Below, one piece after another: positions 53,527-63,946 of a stretch of 64,000 bases of DNA. Both the position numbers and the translations under genes were made by a program. The stretch spans positions 14,168,814-14,232,813 of the forward strand of contig NC_080548.1 of the NCBI RefSeq assembly GCF_028640845.1, in the 5' to 3' direction. Each line of letters opens with the position of its first letter. Position 1 is the stretch's first letter. The stretch comes from Ahaetulla prasina. Lineage: Eukaryota; Chordata; Lepidosauria; Squamata; Colubridae. The notes under the pieces were generated by a model that was not told the origin of the DNA, searched no databases, and saw only the letters and a program-made list of their open reading frames with translations.

Positions 53527-54260
53527 GGATTAGAATTAGAATTAGAATTCTTTATTGGCCAAGTGTGATTGGACGCACAAGAAATTTGTCTTGGTGCATA
53601 CGCTCTCAGCGTACATAAAAAGACAAGATACATTCATCAAGAATCATAAGGTACAACGCTTAACAATAGTCATAGGCTACAAATAAGCAATCAGGAAACA
53701 ATATCAATATAAATCATAAGGATAAAAGCAACAAAGTTATAGTCATACAGTCATAAGTGGGAGGAGATGGGTGATAGGAATGATGAGAAGACTAATAGTA
53801 ATAGCAATGCAGATTTAGTAAATAGTTTGACAGTGTTGAGGGAATTATTTGTTTAGCAGAGTGATGGTGTTTGGGAAAAAACTGTTCTTGTGTCTAGTTG
53901 TTCTGGTGTGCAGAGCCCTATAGGGTCATTTTGAGGGTAGGAGTTGAAACAGTTTATGTCCAGGATCCGAGGGGTCTGTAAATATTTTCCCAGCCCTCTT
54001 TTTGACTCGTGCAGTAAAAGGTCCTCAATGGAAGGCAGGTTGGTAGTAATTATTTTTCCTGCAGTTCTAATTATCCTCTGAAGTCTGTGTCTGTCTTGTT
54101 GGGTTGCAGAGCCAAACGAGACAGTTATAGAGGTGCAGATGACAGATTCAATCATTCCTCTGTAGAACTGGATCAGCATCTCCTTGGGCAGTTTGGGCTT
54201 TCTGAGTTGGCGCAGAAAGAACATTCTTTGTCGTGCTTTTTTGATAATGTTTTTGATGTT
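53527..54260 (-). mobile_element. L3-like LINE 3' end, second-longest copy
   Basis: Tail (TTAGAA)n-like repeats and TTTATTGGCCAAGTGTGATT. The reverse-strand 123-residue frame (53853-54224) reads FFLRQLRKPKLPKEMLIQFY, SVICTSITVSFGSATQQD and NLPSIEDL before a frameshift. Confidence 0.87.
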
Positions 54261-54309
54261 AGCTGTCCATTTTAGATGGACAGCTTGAATCCTCTTCAGT
54301 TGGGATTCA

Positions 54310-55240
54310 GGCCTGTGTGTGAGATGTCAATCCCTCCAAGACGGAGTGGCTGTGGATGTCGGCACCCTGGTACAGTCAGCTGACTGTAGGGGGCGAGTTA
54401 TTGGCCCCAATGGAAAGGGTGCGCAACTTGGGTGTCCTCTTGGATGGGCGGCTGTCGTTTGACGATCATTTGGCGGCTGTCTCCAAGAAGGCCTTTCACC
54501 AAGTACACTTGGTTCGCCAGTTGCGCCCCTTCCTTGACCGGGATGCCTTATGCACGGTCACTCATGCTCTTGTCACTTCCCGTTTGGATTATTGCAATGC
54601 TCTCTACATGGGGCTGCCCTTGAAGTGCACCCGGAGGCTGCAGCTAGTCCAGAATGCAGCTGCGCGGGTAATAGTGGGAGCAACTCGTTGCTCCCATGTA
54701 ACACCACTCCTGCGCAGTTTGCACTGGCTCCCTGTGGTCTTTCGGGTGCGCTTTAAGATTTTGGTTACCACCTTTAAAGCGCTCCATGGCTTAGGGCCCG
54801 GGTACTTACGGGACCGCCTGCTGTTACCTTATGCCTCCCACCGACCCGTACGCTCACACAGAGAGGGCCTTCTCAGGGTGCCGTCCGCCAAACAATGTCG
54901 GCTGGCGGCCCCCAGGGGCAGGGCCTTCTCTGTCGGAGCTCCTACGCTCTGGAACGAACTTCCCCCTGGTTTACGTCAAGTGCCTGATCTTCGGACTTTT
55001 CGCCGTGAGCTGAAAACGCACCTATTTATTCAAGCGGGACTGGCTTAAAAGTTTTATTAAATTTTAATTGGGGTTATTTATATTTTAAGGTTTGTTAAAT
55101 TGTTTTAAATTTCGGCCACCCTGTAATATGTTTTGTTTTAATCTTGTTTTAATGTGTATATTGTGGATTTTTATTTGGCTGTACACCGCCCTGAGTCCTT
55201 CGGGAGAAGGGTGGTATAAAAATAGAATTAAATAAATAAA
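54310..55240 (+). mobile_element. L2-type LINE, C-terminal 230 codons
   Basis: Open frame 54356-55048: [87 protein letters not shown], then GCCCTGAGTCCTTCGGGAGA and (AAAT)n. It is uninterrupted, so it is a young copy. Confidence 0.93.
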
Positions 55241-55320
55241 TAAATAAATAAACAGAATTGGTCCCTCGGTGGATAACTTCTGGGAAGGGTGAGATTGGGG
55301 TTGTGCATCTCCTCCCGGCA

Positions 55321-55405
55321 ATTAATTGTTTTTATCCTTGTTGTACATCACCCTGAGTCACTTGTTTGTGAGATGGGTGGTTATATAAATTTGACAAATA
55401 GTTTG
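55321..55405 (+). mobile_element. Second LINE/SINE tail
   Basis: TTGTACATCACCCTGAGTCA then GGTTATATAAATTTGAC, a diverged L2-type tail. Confidence 0.45.
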
Positions 55406-55707
55406 GGGAAACGAAGCTCCTAGTACATCACATACCCTTAACATGTTTAGGCTTAGGAGGTTTTGTACCATTCTTGGTAGACTGAGCACTAAGTACAAAT
55501 GCAAACCACAGGAATTACTTTGAGCTGATTTAGTACTTCCTGCTATCCAAGGCCTTATTGTATTTATTATCCATGAAACGTGCGGAAGTCACCTGTACAT
55601 TTAACTATAAAATAGCCTATTGCAGTTTGGCAGCTTATGACTTCAATTGCTGTGCAAATGCAGGAAGGGGATTTAACCATGTCAACCAAGGACAAGTATC
55701 ACGTATA
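55406..55707. other. Unassigned sequence
   Basis: No recognised repeat or frame. Confidence 0.4.
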
Positions 55708-56162
55708 TAGGTAGTCCTCGAGTTGCGACTACAACTGAGACTCAAATTTTTGTTGCTAAGTGAGACATTGGTTAAGTGAGCTTTGCCCTGACCTTTCTTG
55801 CCGCAGTTGTTAAGTGAATCATTGCAGTTGTTAAGTTAGTCACATGGTTGTTAAGTGAATTTAGCTTCTCTGTTGACTTTGCTTAACAGAAGGAGATGAG
55901 GAGACCCCGGGACACTGGAAACGTCATAAATATGAATCAGTTGCCAGCATCTGAATTTTGATCCTCTGACCATGGGGATGCTGCAATGGTCGCAAGTGGG
56001 AAAAACTGTCGTAAGTGGGGAAAATGGTCATAAGTCACTGTTTCGGTGCCGTGGTAACTTTGAATGATCAGACATGTTTGCTTCGGAGTCTTTTCTGCAG
56101 GAGGGGGTTTTCTGGAACGCTGACACACTAAATGAACTGTTGTAAATTGAGGAATACCTGTA
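55708..56162 (+). mobile_element. MITE-A with a short insertion
   Basis: TAGGTAGTCCTCGAGTTGCG to AATTGAGGAATACCTGTA; about 50 bp of foreign sequence at 56070-56125. Confidence 0.82.
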
Positions 56163-56744
56163 ATTTTTTGACTGCACAGTCAGGAAAGTTGTAGGAGCAG
56201 ATGAACTTCTACAGCAGGTTTACACATCATGCTAAACCATGGTTTGCTTGGCCACGGTTTACTGACTCAATCAGAAATATTGACTGTAGATGCATACCCA
56301 TATATATATATATATGTTATCTGGAAATCATGTTTTACAAACCAAAATGTCTACGTTTCTACAAAGACTGCTATTAGGCTTAGTGCAATGACTCAACCTA
56401 TCTCTATGAACGATTCCTGGGCACACCTCTGAACTGAAAATGTTCAGGGCTCAGGATTGGGAAGGAGCAGGCAGTTTCCTGCTGCAGTTTTTGTCTTTCT
56501 GCAGAGGTGAAGATTGTAGGTCTTTCCGACAAGGAGTTACTTGCCCTCCTGAAAGGATGCCCTGGCTTGGTCTCCTTGGCTTAAAATATAGAATAAAAAC
56601 TGTGTGTGTGTGAGACATCAAGAATTCCAAGCAAAACCGATTGCTTAAATTTTGGGTAAGGTAGCCTACTGTGATGGACCATGCTCATGTGTGATAGTAT
56701 GCAGGAATGACCTTGGGAGATGGATGAAGAGATGCTGTCTAGGG
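56163..56744. other. Unassigned sequence
   Basis: AT-rich, one (AT)n tract at 56299-56314; no recognised repeat or gene. Confidence 0.4.
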
Positions 56745-56930
56745 CGGTGGTCCCCAACCTTTTGGGTACCAGAGACTGGTTCCATGGAGAGAGGTTTTTC
56801 CATGGACCAGAGGAGCTGGGTTTCGTGTGCTGCCTGCATCCCGTGAATGGGGCTTTGCTTGTTGTGCAGCCTGGTTTCTGGCATGCCGCTGTCCAGTGCT
56901 AGTCCACGGCCCGGGAATTGGGGACCCCTG
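56745..56930. mobile_element. hAT-like MITE
   Basis: CGGTGGTCCCCAACCTTTTG to GAATTGGGGACCCCTG; weak duplications gtctaggg and tcctagat. Confidence 0.75.
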
Positions 56931-57005
56931 TCCTAGATGACAATACTGGAGCTTGAAGAATGACAAGAGGACAGGGAAAACCTGATCGTGCCTATGAGAA
57001 AAGAC

Positions 57006-57119
57006 AGGCTGGAGGACTTCAACTCCCAGAATTCCCCAGCCAGAGAAGCTTTGCTGGCTGGGGAATTCTGGGAGTTGAAGTCCTCCAGGCTTAAAGTTGC
57101 CAAGGTTGGAGACCCCTGA
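57006..57119. mobile_element. MITE-P, left end worn
   Basis: GGACTTCAACTCCCAGAATT pairs with GAATTCTGGGAGTTGAAGTC; the right end GGAGACCCCTG is intact. Confidence 0.8.
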
Positions 57120-57121
57120 TA

Positions 57122-57478
57122 TAGATGGTCCTTGATTTACAACCATAATTGGGATAGAACTTTTGCGGCTAAGTGAGGTGGCTTTTATGTGAGTTACGCC
57201 CTATTTTGTGACCTTTTTCGCTGCAAATGTTCAGCAAATCACCATGGTCATTACATGAATCAAACCATTGAATCTGGCTTCTCCCGTTAACTTTTGCTTT
57301 TTGGAAGCCAGTTAGGAAAGTTGGGTTGACAAACGGTGACCCCACAATGCTACAACGGTCATAAATAGATACTTGATTGCCAAGTGCCCAACTTTTGATC
57401 AAGTGGTCATAAGGGTGAAGGCAGGTTGCAAGTAACTCTGAAACAGTCACTAAATGAATGGTTGTAAGGCGAGGGATC
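57122..57478. mobile_element. MITE-A
   Basis: AGATGGTCCTTGATTTACAA to GGTTGTAAGGCGAGGGATCC, moderately diverged. Confidence 0.75.
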
Positions 57479-57725
57479 CCTTTATTTATTTAATTATTTT
57501 ATTTATTTATTTTTCACATTTATATACCGCCCTATCTCCCTAGGGACTCAGGGCGGTTCACAGGCACTTAAAAATACATATAAATACAAACTAAAATAAC
57601 AAGTAAAAAACTTATTCCATAGCCGAATTGTTAAAACCATATAAATAATAAAACCCATTTAAAACCAATAAAATTTAAAATCTAATCCAGTCCCGCGCAG
57701 ATGAATAAGTGTGTTTTGTGTATCT
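57479..57725 (-). mobile_element. L2-type LINE 3' UTR
   Basis: (TTTA)n then ACATTTATATACCGCCCTAT, CTAGGGACTCAGGGCGGTTC and CCAGTCCCGCGCAGATGAAT, parallel to the left end of the copy at 39862. Confidence 0.85.
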
Positions 57726-57742
57726 TTAACATGCCACATGTT

Positions 57743-57885
57743 CAGGGGTGGGTTACACTTATCTTTACTACCAATTCGCATCCGCAGATCTGCCCTGATG
57801 ACATTGTGGCAGGTGGGCGGAGCCTCCGGTGGGTTTTACTACCGGTTCTATCGAACCGGACCGAACCAGGAGCAACCCACCACTG
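57743..57885. mobile_element. MITE-H with perfect duplication
   Basis: CAGGGGTGGGTTACACTTAT to GAGCAACCCACCACTG; duplications cacatgtt at 57735-57742 and 57886-57893. Confidence 0.9.
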
Positions 57886-57893
57886 CACATGTT

Positions 57894-58394
57894 GCATGAA
57901 GTCTGATTTGGATTCAGCTTGGTTTAAAACAGCATTTGCATTTGCTTCCTAGGGCAGCTCTTGAAGCTGCACAGTTGTAATAAAGGAAAACATCTCTTGA
58001 CTATGTGCAAAATGGTTTTTTTTTCTTTTTTTCCCCCCTGTTTGGAGTTATTTATTATCCAGTCGTAATATAACTGGGGCCAGGGTACATTTTCAGCACT
58101 TTAAATTCCCCCAATGCTTGGGAGAGAATGTCTCCATATCTGCAAAACTACTTCCGTTGGTATCTGATCTGCAAGACTGCAGAACCATCTCCAGCTGCTT
58201 CTGAACTACAATTCCCAGCATCCTCTCCGTGCCCCCACCCCCCAGCCATTCTGACTGGGATTGCTGGAAACAGTAGCTCAGTCTGCTACATCAGAAAGGC
58301 TTTCTTTTGCTCAGATAATCATCTTTTGTACCCTTTAAGGAAAACACTGGAATTTGGGACACCCGTTCTCTGAATGTTCTCATGCAACGTCTCC
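57894..58394. other. Mostly unassigned sequence
   Basis: GAACTACAATTCCCAGCATC at about 58204 resembles a common squamate repeat, but its limits are unclear. A MITE-P relative follows at 58395-58500. Confidence 0.4.
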
Positions 58395-58524
58395 TGGATG
58401 AAGTCTTTTCCAACCTTTCCCAGAATTCTCCAACCAGCCTGATGCTGGGGAATTCTGAGAGTTGAAGTCCATACATCAAATTGCCAAGGGTGAGAAGCAG
58501 TGATGGACTTTGTCCAGCCAGATG

Positions 58525-59160
58525 TAATAGCAATAGCCATCACAATTAGACTTACCAGTATTTTTCGGAGTATAAGACGCACCTTCGTTTTTGGAGAAGA
58601 AAATAAGAAAAAAGCTGATTGGCAGGTGGACTGGCCTCCCAGAATACCCCCAATCAGCTCTTCCCAGAGGTGAATTTTAGCAACAGGTTACTTGGTTGTG
58701 AGCTCTGTGCCTTGTTTTTTTTTTTGCTTTTTTTTTCTGCCTCTGAAAGCCTCCAAAACAGAACTTCAGAAAAAAAGCCTCTGAAGCTTTGTTTGGGGGC
58801 TTCTTTTCTGAAGCTCTTTTTGGGGGCTTTTTTTCTGAAGCTTCTTTCAGCCTCTGAAATCTCCGTTTGAGAAGCTGGGTAGGGCTACATTCGGAGTATA
58901 AGACGCACTCAGATTTTCACCCTCTTTTTTGGGGGGGGAAAGGTGCATCTTATACTCCGAAAAATACGGTATATACCGCTTGACAGTGCTTTACAGCCCT
59001 CTCTAAGCGGTTTACAGAGTCAGCCTATGGCCCCCAACAATCTGGGTCCTCGTTTTACTGACCTTGGAAGGATGGAAGGCTGAGTCAACCTTGAGCGGGT
59101 GAGAATCGAACTCCTGGAGTGAGCAGTGAGTTAGCCTGCAGAACTGCATTCTAAAAGGCA
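58525..59160 (-). mobile_element. SINE-1 split by MITE-T
   Basis: Tail GTAATAGCAATAGCCATCAC before and body GACAGTGCTTTACAGCCCTC, TCGTTTTACTGACCTTGGAA after the insert. Confidence 0.82.
58555..58969. mobile_element. MITE-T inside SINE-1
   Basis: CCAGTATTTTTCGGAGTATA to TATACTCCGAAAAATACGG, TA at both edges; AAGCTTC/GAAGCCTC direct repeats inside. Confidence 0.88.
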
Positions 59161-60252
59161 CCCACTCTCAGCATGGGGGCATGGTTGTTGTTGTTTTTTA
59201 CCAGAAGTTGGAAAAAATGTTTGGCAATTCCCTTTGACCCCCACATCCGGAGTATCTCACATTCTACTACAGTGATCAGAGGTATGCTGCATTGAAACAT
59301 GGCGGGTCTATTTTAGCCACCCGTAGAAAATAAAATAGCTATTAATTATATTCCCTCCCTCCTATTTACAAGTGATCCTTTGAGAGAGCGGCTTAAAATA
59401 AGGCCGTCACCAGTTTTTTGTGGCCGCACGTATTACAAGTTGTTTGCCCAACTGTTACAAAACATTTGGCCTCCAGATAAAACGGGAATTTATTTTATTA
59501 TGTAACTATATACAACGAAGGAAGAAAAATCAACAAACGTCATTTACATTCACTTCTAGGCGCAGACAGTATTTTTCCTAGATTAAAAAGCACAACAAAA
59601 TTGACTTTTTGCTTGACTACCTCCCGTCTGCTGGTGGAAACATTTTTAACTAATTTCCAGAATCCACTGCCTTCAGTGTGGTGGAAGGATGTGTTCTGAT
59701 GTGAAACTAATTAACAAAATCTTATATTTTCTCCAACACCCACCACCCCCCAAAAAAAGATCAAGTGCCCTGAACAATTATGTACAAAAAGAAATTGCGA
59801 TATATAACATGTATGAAAAGTTCCAATGTTGCACCCGTGTATAAAGTGTCTCTGTGCGTTTTCTGCCTTCCTGCATTGCCACAAATTCTACATCCCAAAT
59901 GATCCTTCATCAGCCGGGCTTTTGCCCTGTTTACTTGACGGGCATCCAGTTTGGGTTCCCCCCACCCCATCCCTCCTCTTCCTCTGTCCAAATCCTACGG
60001 AGCCGGTTATTCTGCATGCTTCCTCCTTGGAATTTCATGTCTTTTCCTGGTTACTGTGCACCTGCGGGAAAACAGGAGGGAAATGCGTGAAAAACCATTC
60101 AAAGACAAACCATTCAAGATTTTGGCTGCAGCCAAACTTTCTCAAGGTTAGGAAGAAGGCGGCAAAGGCCAAAACCCAGTTCTGGGGGACAGGGGATGGA
60201 TGGACAACTTGCCAAGAAAAGGGACACAATTGAATGGAAGAAGAAAAAAAAT
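59161..60252 (-). other. Single-copy stretch, possible TRIM63 3' UTR
   Basis: About 1.1 kb with no recognised repeat, in a region where repeats are otherwise continuous. A reverse-strand AATAAAATAAA at 59489-59499 would be a plausible distal poly(A) signal for TRIM63, 1.8 kb past its stop. No conserved coding block is visible. Confidence 0.35.
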
Positions 60253-60325
60253 GCAGGTAATCCTCGATTTATGACCACAGTGGGGAAGCAGAATTTCTGT
60301 TGCTGAGAAAGGCAGCTGTTTAGAT

Positions 60326-60441
60326 CAGGGGTCTCCAACCTTGGCAACTTTAAGACTTGTGGACTTTAACTCCCAGAATTCCTCAGCCAGCTGAAAGTTG
60401 AAGTCCATCAGGCTTAAAGTTGCCAAGGTTGGAGACCCCTG
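60326..60441. mobile_element. MITE-P
   Basis: CAGGGGTCTCCAACC to GGAGACCCCTG with tttagat/gatctag flanks. A MITE-A end lies at 60253-60318. Confidence 0.82.
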
Positions 60442-60738
60442 ATCTAGTCCAACCCTCTGCCCAAAGAGGAGACCCTACACCACATCTGACAGATTGCAGT
60501 CCAGTCTCTTCTTGAAAGCTTCCAGTGATGAAGCTGTCATAATTTCCAAATGCAACTTCTGTTCCATGGGTTGACTGCTCTCACTGTCAGAAAATTTGTC
60601 CTTATTTCTAGGTTGAATCTCTCCTTGATCAGTTTCCATCCATTATTCCTTGTCTGGCCTTCAGGTGCTTTGGAAAATAGCTTAACCCCCTCCTCTCTGT
60701 GACAGCCCCTCAAATATTGGAACACTGCTGTCATGTTG
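60442..60738 (-). mobile_element. CR1 LINE 3' end
   Basis: Reverse-strand frame [40 protein letters not shown], then the CR1 3' UTR. Confidence 0.85.
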
Positions 60739-60739
60739 A

Positions 60740-61232
60740 TAAATTCACTGTTTAGTTAAGCCCAGTTTTATTATCTTTCTTGCCATGGTTGTTAAGTGAA
60801 TCACTGCAGTTGTTAAGTGAATCAGACTGGCGTTAAGAAAATGCCTCTTCTTCCCCCATTGACTTTGCACGTCAGAAGCTGGATGGGAAGCTTGCAAATG
60901 CGTGGCCCCCAGGGATGCTAAAATCATTGTAAGTACAACCTGTTGTAAATACATGACCGAAATTTGATCCCATGGGGATGCCACAACAGTCATAAATGCA
61001 GTGATGTGATTCAGCCAGTTCGCGGTACTTCTGGAGAACCAGTTGTTAATTTTCTGAGCAGTTTGGTGAACTGGTTGCTGGAAGAAATCATTAGTACAGA
61101 GAACCGGTTGTTAAATTATTTGAATCCCACCTCTGCATAAGTGCGAAGATAGGTCATGAATCACTTTTTACAAAGTTTAGCCGTTGTAAACTTCAAAGAG
61201 TCATTAAATGAATGGTTTGTAAGTCGAGAACT
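60740..61232. mobile_element. MITE-A with nested MITE-H
   Basis: CTTGCCATGGTTGTTAAGTG body to GTAAGTCGAGAACTACGTG end; MITE-H at 61000-61135 with duplications cataaatg and cataagtg. Confidence 0.8.
61000..61135. mobile_element. MITE-H in MITE-A
   Basis: CAGTGATGTGATTCAGCC to GAATCCCACCTCTG. Confidence 0.82.
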
Positions 61233-61278
61233 ACGTGCAATGCTGCATTCAGCACTCATCTCAAAAAATATATAAATA

Positions 61279-61397
61279 TTAAGATTGTATCCCTCTGGAA
61301 GCCCTAATATTTCCCATTTGTTTCATACCATCTGTTTGCCCAACTGGCTGTTCCTCTTCTGTTTCGTCTTCCTCATTCAGTTCTTCATCATCTTCAT
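61279..61397 (-). CDS. TRIM63: TRIM63 terminal coding exon
   Basis: 119 bp including TAA at 61281-61279, acceptor ctttttaaag. Encodes 39 residues, the first 17 mostly Glu and Asp. Confidence 0.88.
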
Positions 61398-62979
61398 CTT
61401 TAAAAAGAAAAAGGAGGGGGGAATAAGTTAGATCCACCTTCCAGAACACCTCATGTGCTCTATAACAGGGGTCTCCAACCCTGGCAACATTAAGACTTGT
61501 GGACTTCAACTCCCAGAATTCCTCAGCTAGCTTTGCTGGCTGAGGAACTCTGGGAGTTGAAGTCCACAAGACTTAAAGTTGCCAAGGTTGGAGAGCCCTG
61601 CTCTATAACACAGGTATGGCGCTGTCTCTTTAAGTATCTCAGATGCTTATGAAGTCCTTGGGAATCTTTATTTCTAACTCAACTGGTGTCTATTAACTTT
61701 GTACCTCTTGCCACCCAAAAGGTGTGCTAAGTTTGCTTGTGCACCAGAATATTAGAAAGCGCCACTTTCATCATGGGAATCAGCAGACATTAGCCCCAAA
61801 ACAAGTATGGAAGGAAGTTAAACCGGAGACCAGCAAGGAATCTGCTCTCCAAAATCCCCCACTGATGAAACACTGATGAATGTTCTCATAGTATTTACTA
61901 TTTGCTGAAGATTTATCTGGATTTGGCATTCCTCCCGATAATAATCTGATGTCACTATTTGATGAAATACATTTGGCACCTGGGACGCTAGGTATTATTA
62001 GAGTGTTGATGTGCAAAAATAATAACCTGGTGCACAATGCTGTTTGCTGCAATGATTTCCATATTATTATTATTTTTCCTTTTATGACCCTGGGGCAGGG
62101 TTGGGGCAACTGAGTGGGGCTGAGCATTTACTGGCCGGATGCCCTTCCTGACACCTATACGGAGTTTGCAGCAGATATTTCCTCTTTGCGCCCTGGTAGA
62201 GAAACATCTGTCATTGAATTCTCAACCTTCCGAGTGGGAGGTGAGCGTTTTCACCTCTAAGCCACTGCACTATTCAATTTCCATATTAATTAGGTAAAGG
62301 TAAAGATTCCCCTCGCACATATGTGTTAGGCATTCCTGACTCTAGGGGGCGGTGCTCATCTCCGTTTCATAGCCGAAGAGCCAGCGCTGTCCAAAGACGT
62401 CTCCATGGTCATGTGGCCAGCATGACTAAATGCCAAAGGCGCATGGAACGCTGTTACCTTCCCACCAAAGTTGGTCCCTATTTTTCTACTTGCATTTTTT
62501 ACGTGTTTTCGAACTGCTAGATTGGCAGAAGCTGGGACAAGTAACGGGAGCTCACCACATTACACAGCGCTAGGGATTTGAACCGCTGAACTGCCGACCT
62601 TTCGATCGACAAGCTCAGCGTCTTAGCCACTGAGCTACCGCATCCCACCTAATTAATTAGGTCCCGCATCCCACCTAATTAATTAATATGCCATACTAGT
62701 TTCTCTATCAAGAGGAATGTATTTGGTAAATCAGAAGACTTAGAAGAGCCATGTTACATTCAGGGATATTAGCAATATAATATTGCTAATAAAAGGTATA
62801 TATTAGCAATATATACTTCTTAGATCCTGACTGGGCACCTCTGGATGATCGTACCTCCCTCGAAGTCGATGCTTCTCAAGGCTTCTGTGATACTCTCCAA
62901 ATCTACGGTGAAATAGTCCATGTTTTCAAAGCCTGACTCGACCTTTTCCAACTGGCCACCTTTTGATGCATCCACGATT
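61279..62979 (-). CDS. TRIM63: TRIM63 (MuRF1), last two coding exons (partial gene)
   Basis: Exons 62979-62855 and 61397-61279 join in phase to about 80 residues plus TAA; the RING, B-box and coiled-coil exons lie right of the window. TRIM63 is a muscle-restricted E3 ubiquitin ligase at the sarcomeric M-line and Z-disc that targets thick-filament proteins during atrophy. Visible is the end of the COS box, [20 protein letters not shown] and [20 protein letters not shown], which aligns with the mammalian [20 protein letters not shown] block. An acidic tail ([17 protein letters not shown]) follows. The snake tail ends in a non-acidic [15 protein letters not shown] unlike the human end. TRIM54 or TRIM55 would be alternatives by sequence; the SLC30A2 neighbour decides for TRIM63. 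Confidence 0.92.
61466..61610. mobile_element. TRIM63: MITE-P in TRIM63 last intron
   Basis: CAGGGGTCTCCAACC to GGAGAGCCCTG with perfect duplications ctctataa at 61458-61465 and 61611-61618. Confidence 0.92.
61619..62074. other. Unassigned intronic sequence
   Basis: TRIM63 intron without a recognised repeat or exon. Confidence 0.4.
62075..62280 (-). mobile_element. SINE-3
   Basis: (ATT)n tail, CTGGCCGGATGCCCTTCCTG and reverse-strand tRNA-like head GTGCAGTGGCTTAGAGGTG, matching 37030-37265. Confidence 0.75.
62293..62650 (-). mobile_element. SINE-2, full length
   Basis: GGTAAAGGTAAAGATTCCCC, GGGGGCGGTGCTCATC, TCATGTGGCCAGCATGAC, GGATTTGAACCGC and CTTAGCCACTGAGCTACCGC. Confidence 0.9.
62855..62979 (-). 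CDS. TRIM63: TRIM63 penultimate coding exon
   Basis: 125 bp, acceptor tgtgttccag, donor GGAG|gtacga. Encodes the COS-box end; leaves G to be completed by AT of the next exon (Asp). Confidence 0.92.
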
Positions 62980-63186
62980 CTGGAACACAGATGAGAAAGG
63001 ATGTGTTTGACCTTTATCCTGCTGTTAGGCGATCCGCTGTACATTTTGGGCTGTCATTCAGACAAATGGTGTTGTACTCTTTTCCTAGGTCTTTCTACCG
63101 TTATGGGACTTCCTCAACCCTGAGATTTTTGAAGGAAGGCTGGCAATATTTTAGATAAATAAAATAAGCAAAAGAAATGGAATGAA

Positions 63187-63213
63187 AGGAAGGGAGGGAG
63201 GGAGGGAGGGAGG
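63187..63213 (+). repeat. (GGGA)n microsatellite
   Basis: Short tetranucleotide array in a TRIM63 intron. Confidence 0.9.
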
Positions 63214-63250
63214 GTGGCTGATCGAATACCATTTCCCTTTTTTATAAATA

Positions 63251-63690
63251 CAGGTATTCCTCAACTTATAGCCACATTTGAGCACAAAACCTATGTCGTT
63301 AAGCGAGATATTTTTAAAGTGAGTTTTGCCCCATTTTAGGACCTTTCTAGCCCGAGTCATTAAGTGAATCATTGCAGTTGTGAAGTTAGTAACATGGTTG
63401 TTAAGTATATCTGGCTTCCCCATTAACTTTGCTCACAAAAGCTGCTCACATGACTCCGAGACACTGCAACCGTCATAACTATGATTCAGTTGCCAAGCAT
63501 CTGAATTTTGGTCCTGTCACCATTATTATTATTATTATTATTTCAATTTCTATACCGCCCTTCTCCCGAAGGACTCAGGGCGGTTTACCATGCTGCAACG
63601 GCCATGTGAAAAATGATCATGTCACTTTTTTTCAGTGCCGTTATAATTTTGAACGGTCACTAAATGAACTGTTATAAATGGAGGATTATT
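63251..63690. mobile_element. MITE-A with L2 tail insertion
   Basis: TACAGGTATTCCTCAACTTA to AATGGAGGATTATTTTGTA; an L2 tail ((ATT)n, CTATACCGCCCTTCTCCCGA) sits at about 63520-63590. Confidence 0.8.
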
Positions 63691-63802
63691 TTGTAACTCT
63701 GTGTTAAACTTTCTTGGGGTCTGCCCTCCGTTTTCATTCTCCACAAGGCCCCACAGGTAAATGTTCTGTCACACATAAAATAGGTTTCAATTAATTACAA
63801 GC

Positions 63803-63946
63803 TCCGTTTTCGCTGGCAGAGCCCTCGGGCCGCCACAGGCGCCCCTGACATGAGTGACATCAAGCTGGCCACGCCCACCCTGGTTGCCTGAGGTCAAACG
63901 CAACCCGGATGCGGCCCTCAATGAAATCAAGTTTGACACCCCTGAA
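63803..63946. mobile_element. hAT-like MITE, right half
   Basis: GCTCCGTTTTCGCTGGCAGA to CAAGTTTGACACCCCTG, matching the right half of 24314-24682. The last 50 bases of the window are unassigned. Confidence 0.75.

Noticed and set aside
53515..53552. Interstitial telomere repeat (TTAGGG-like)
   Set aside because: The units are ATTAGG and AATTAG, not TTAGGG; it is the variable tail of an L3-like LINE.
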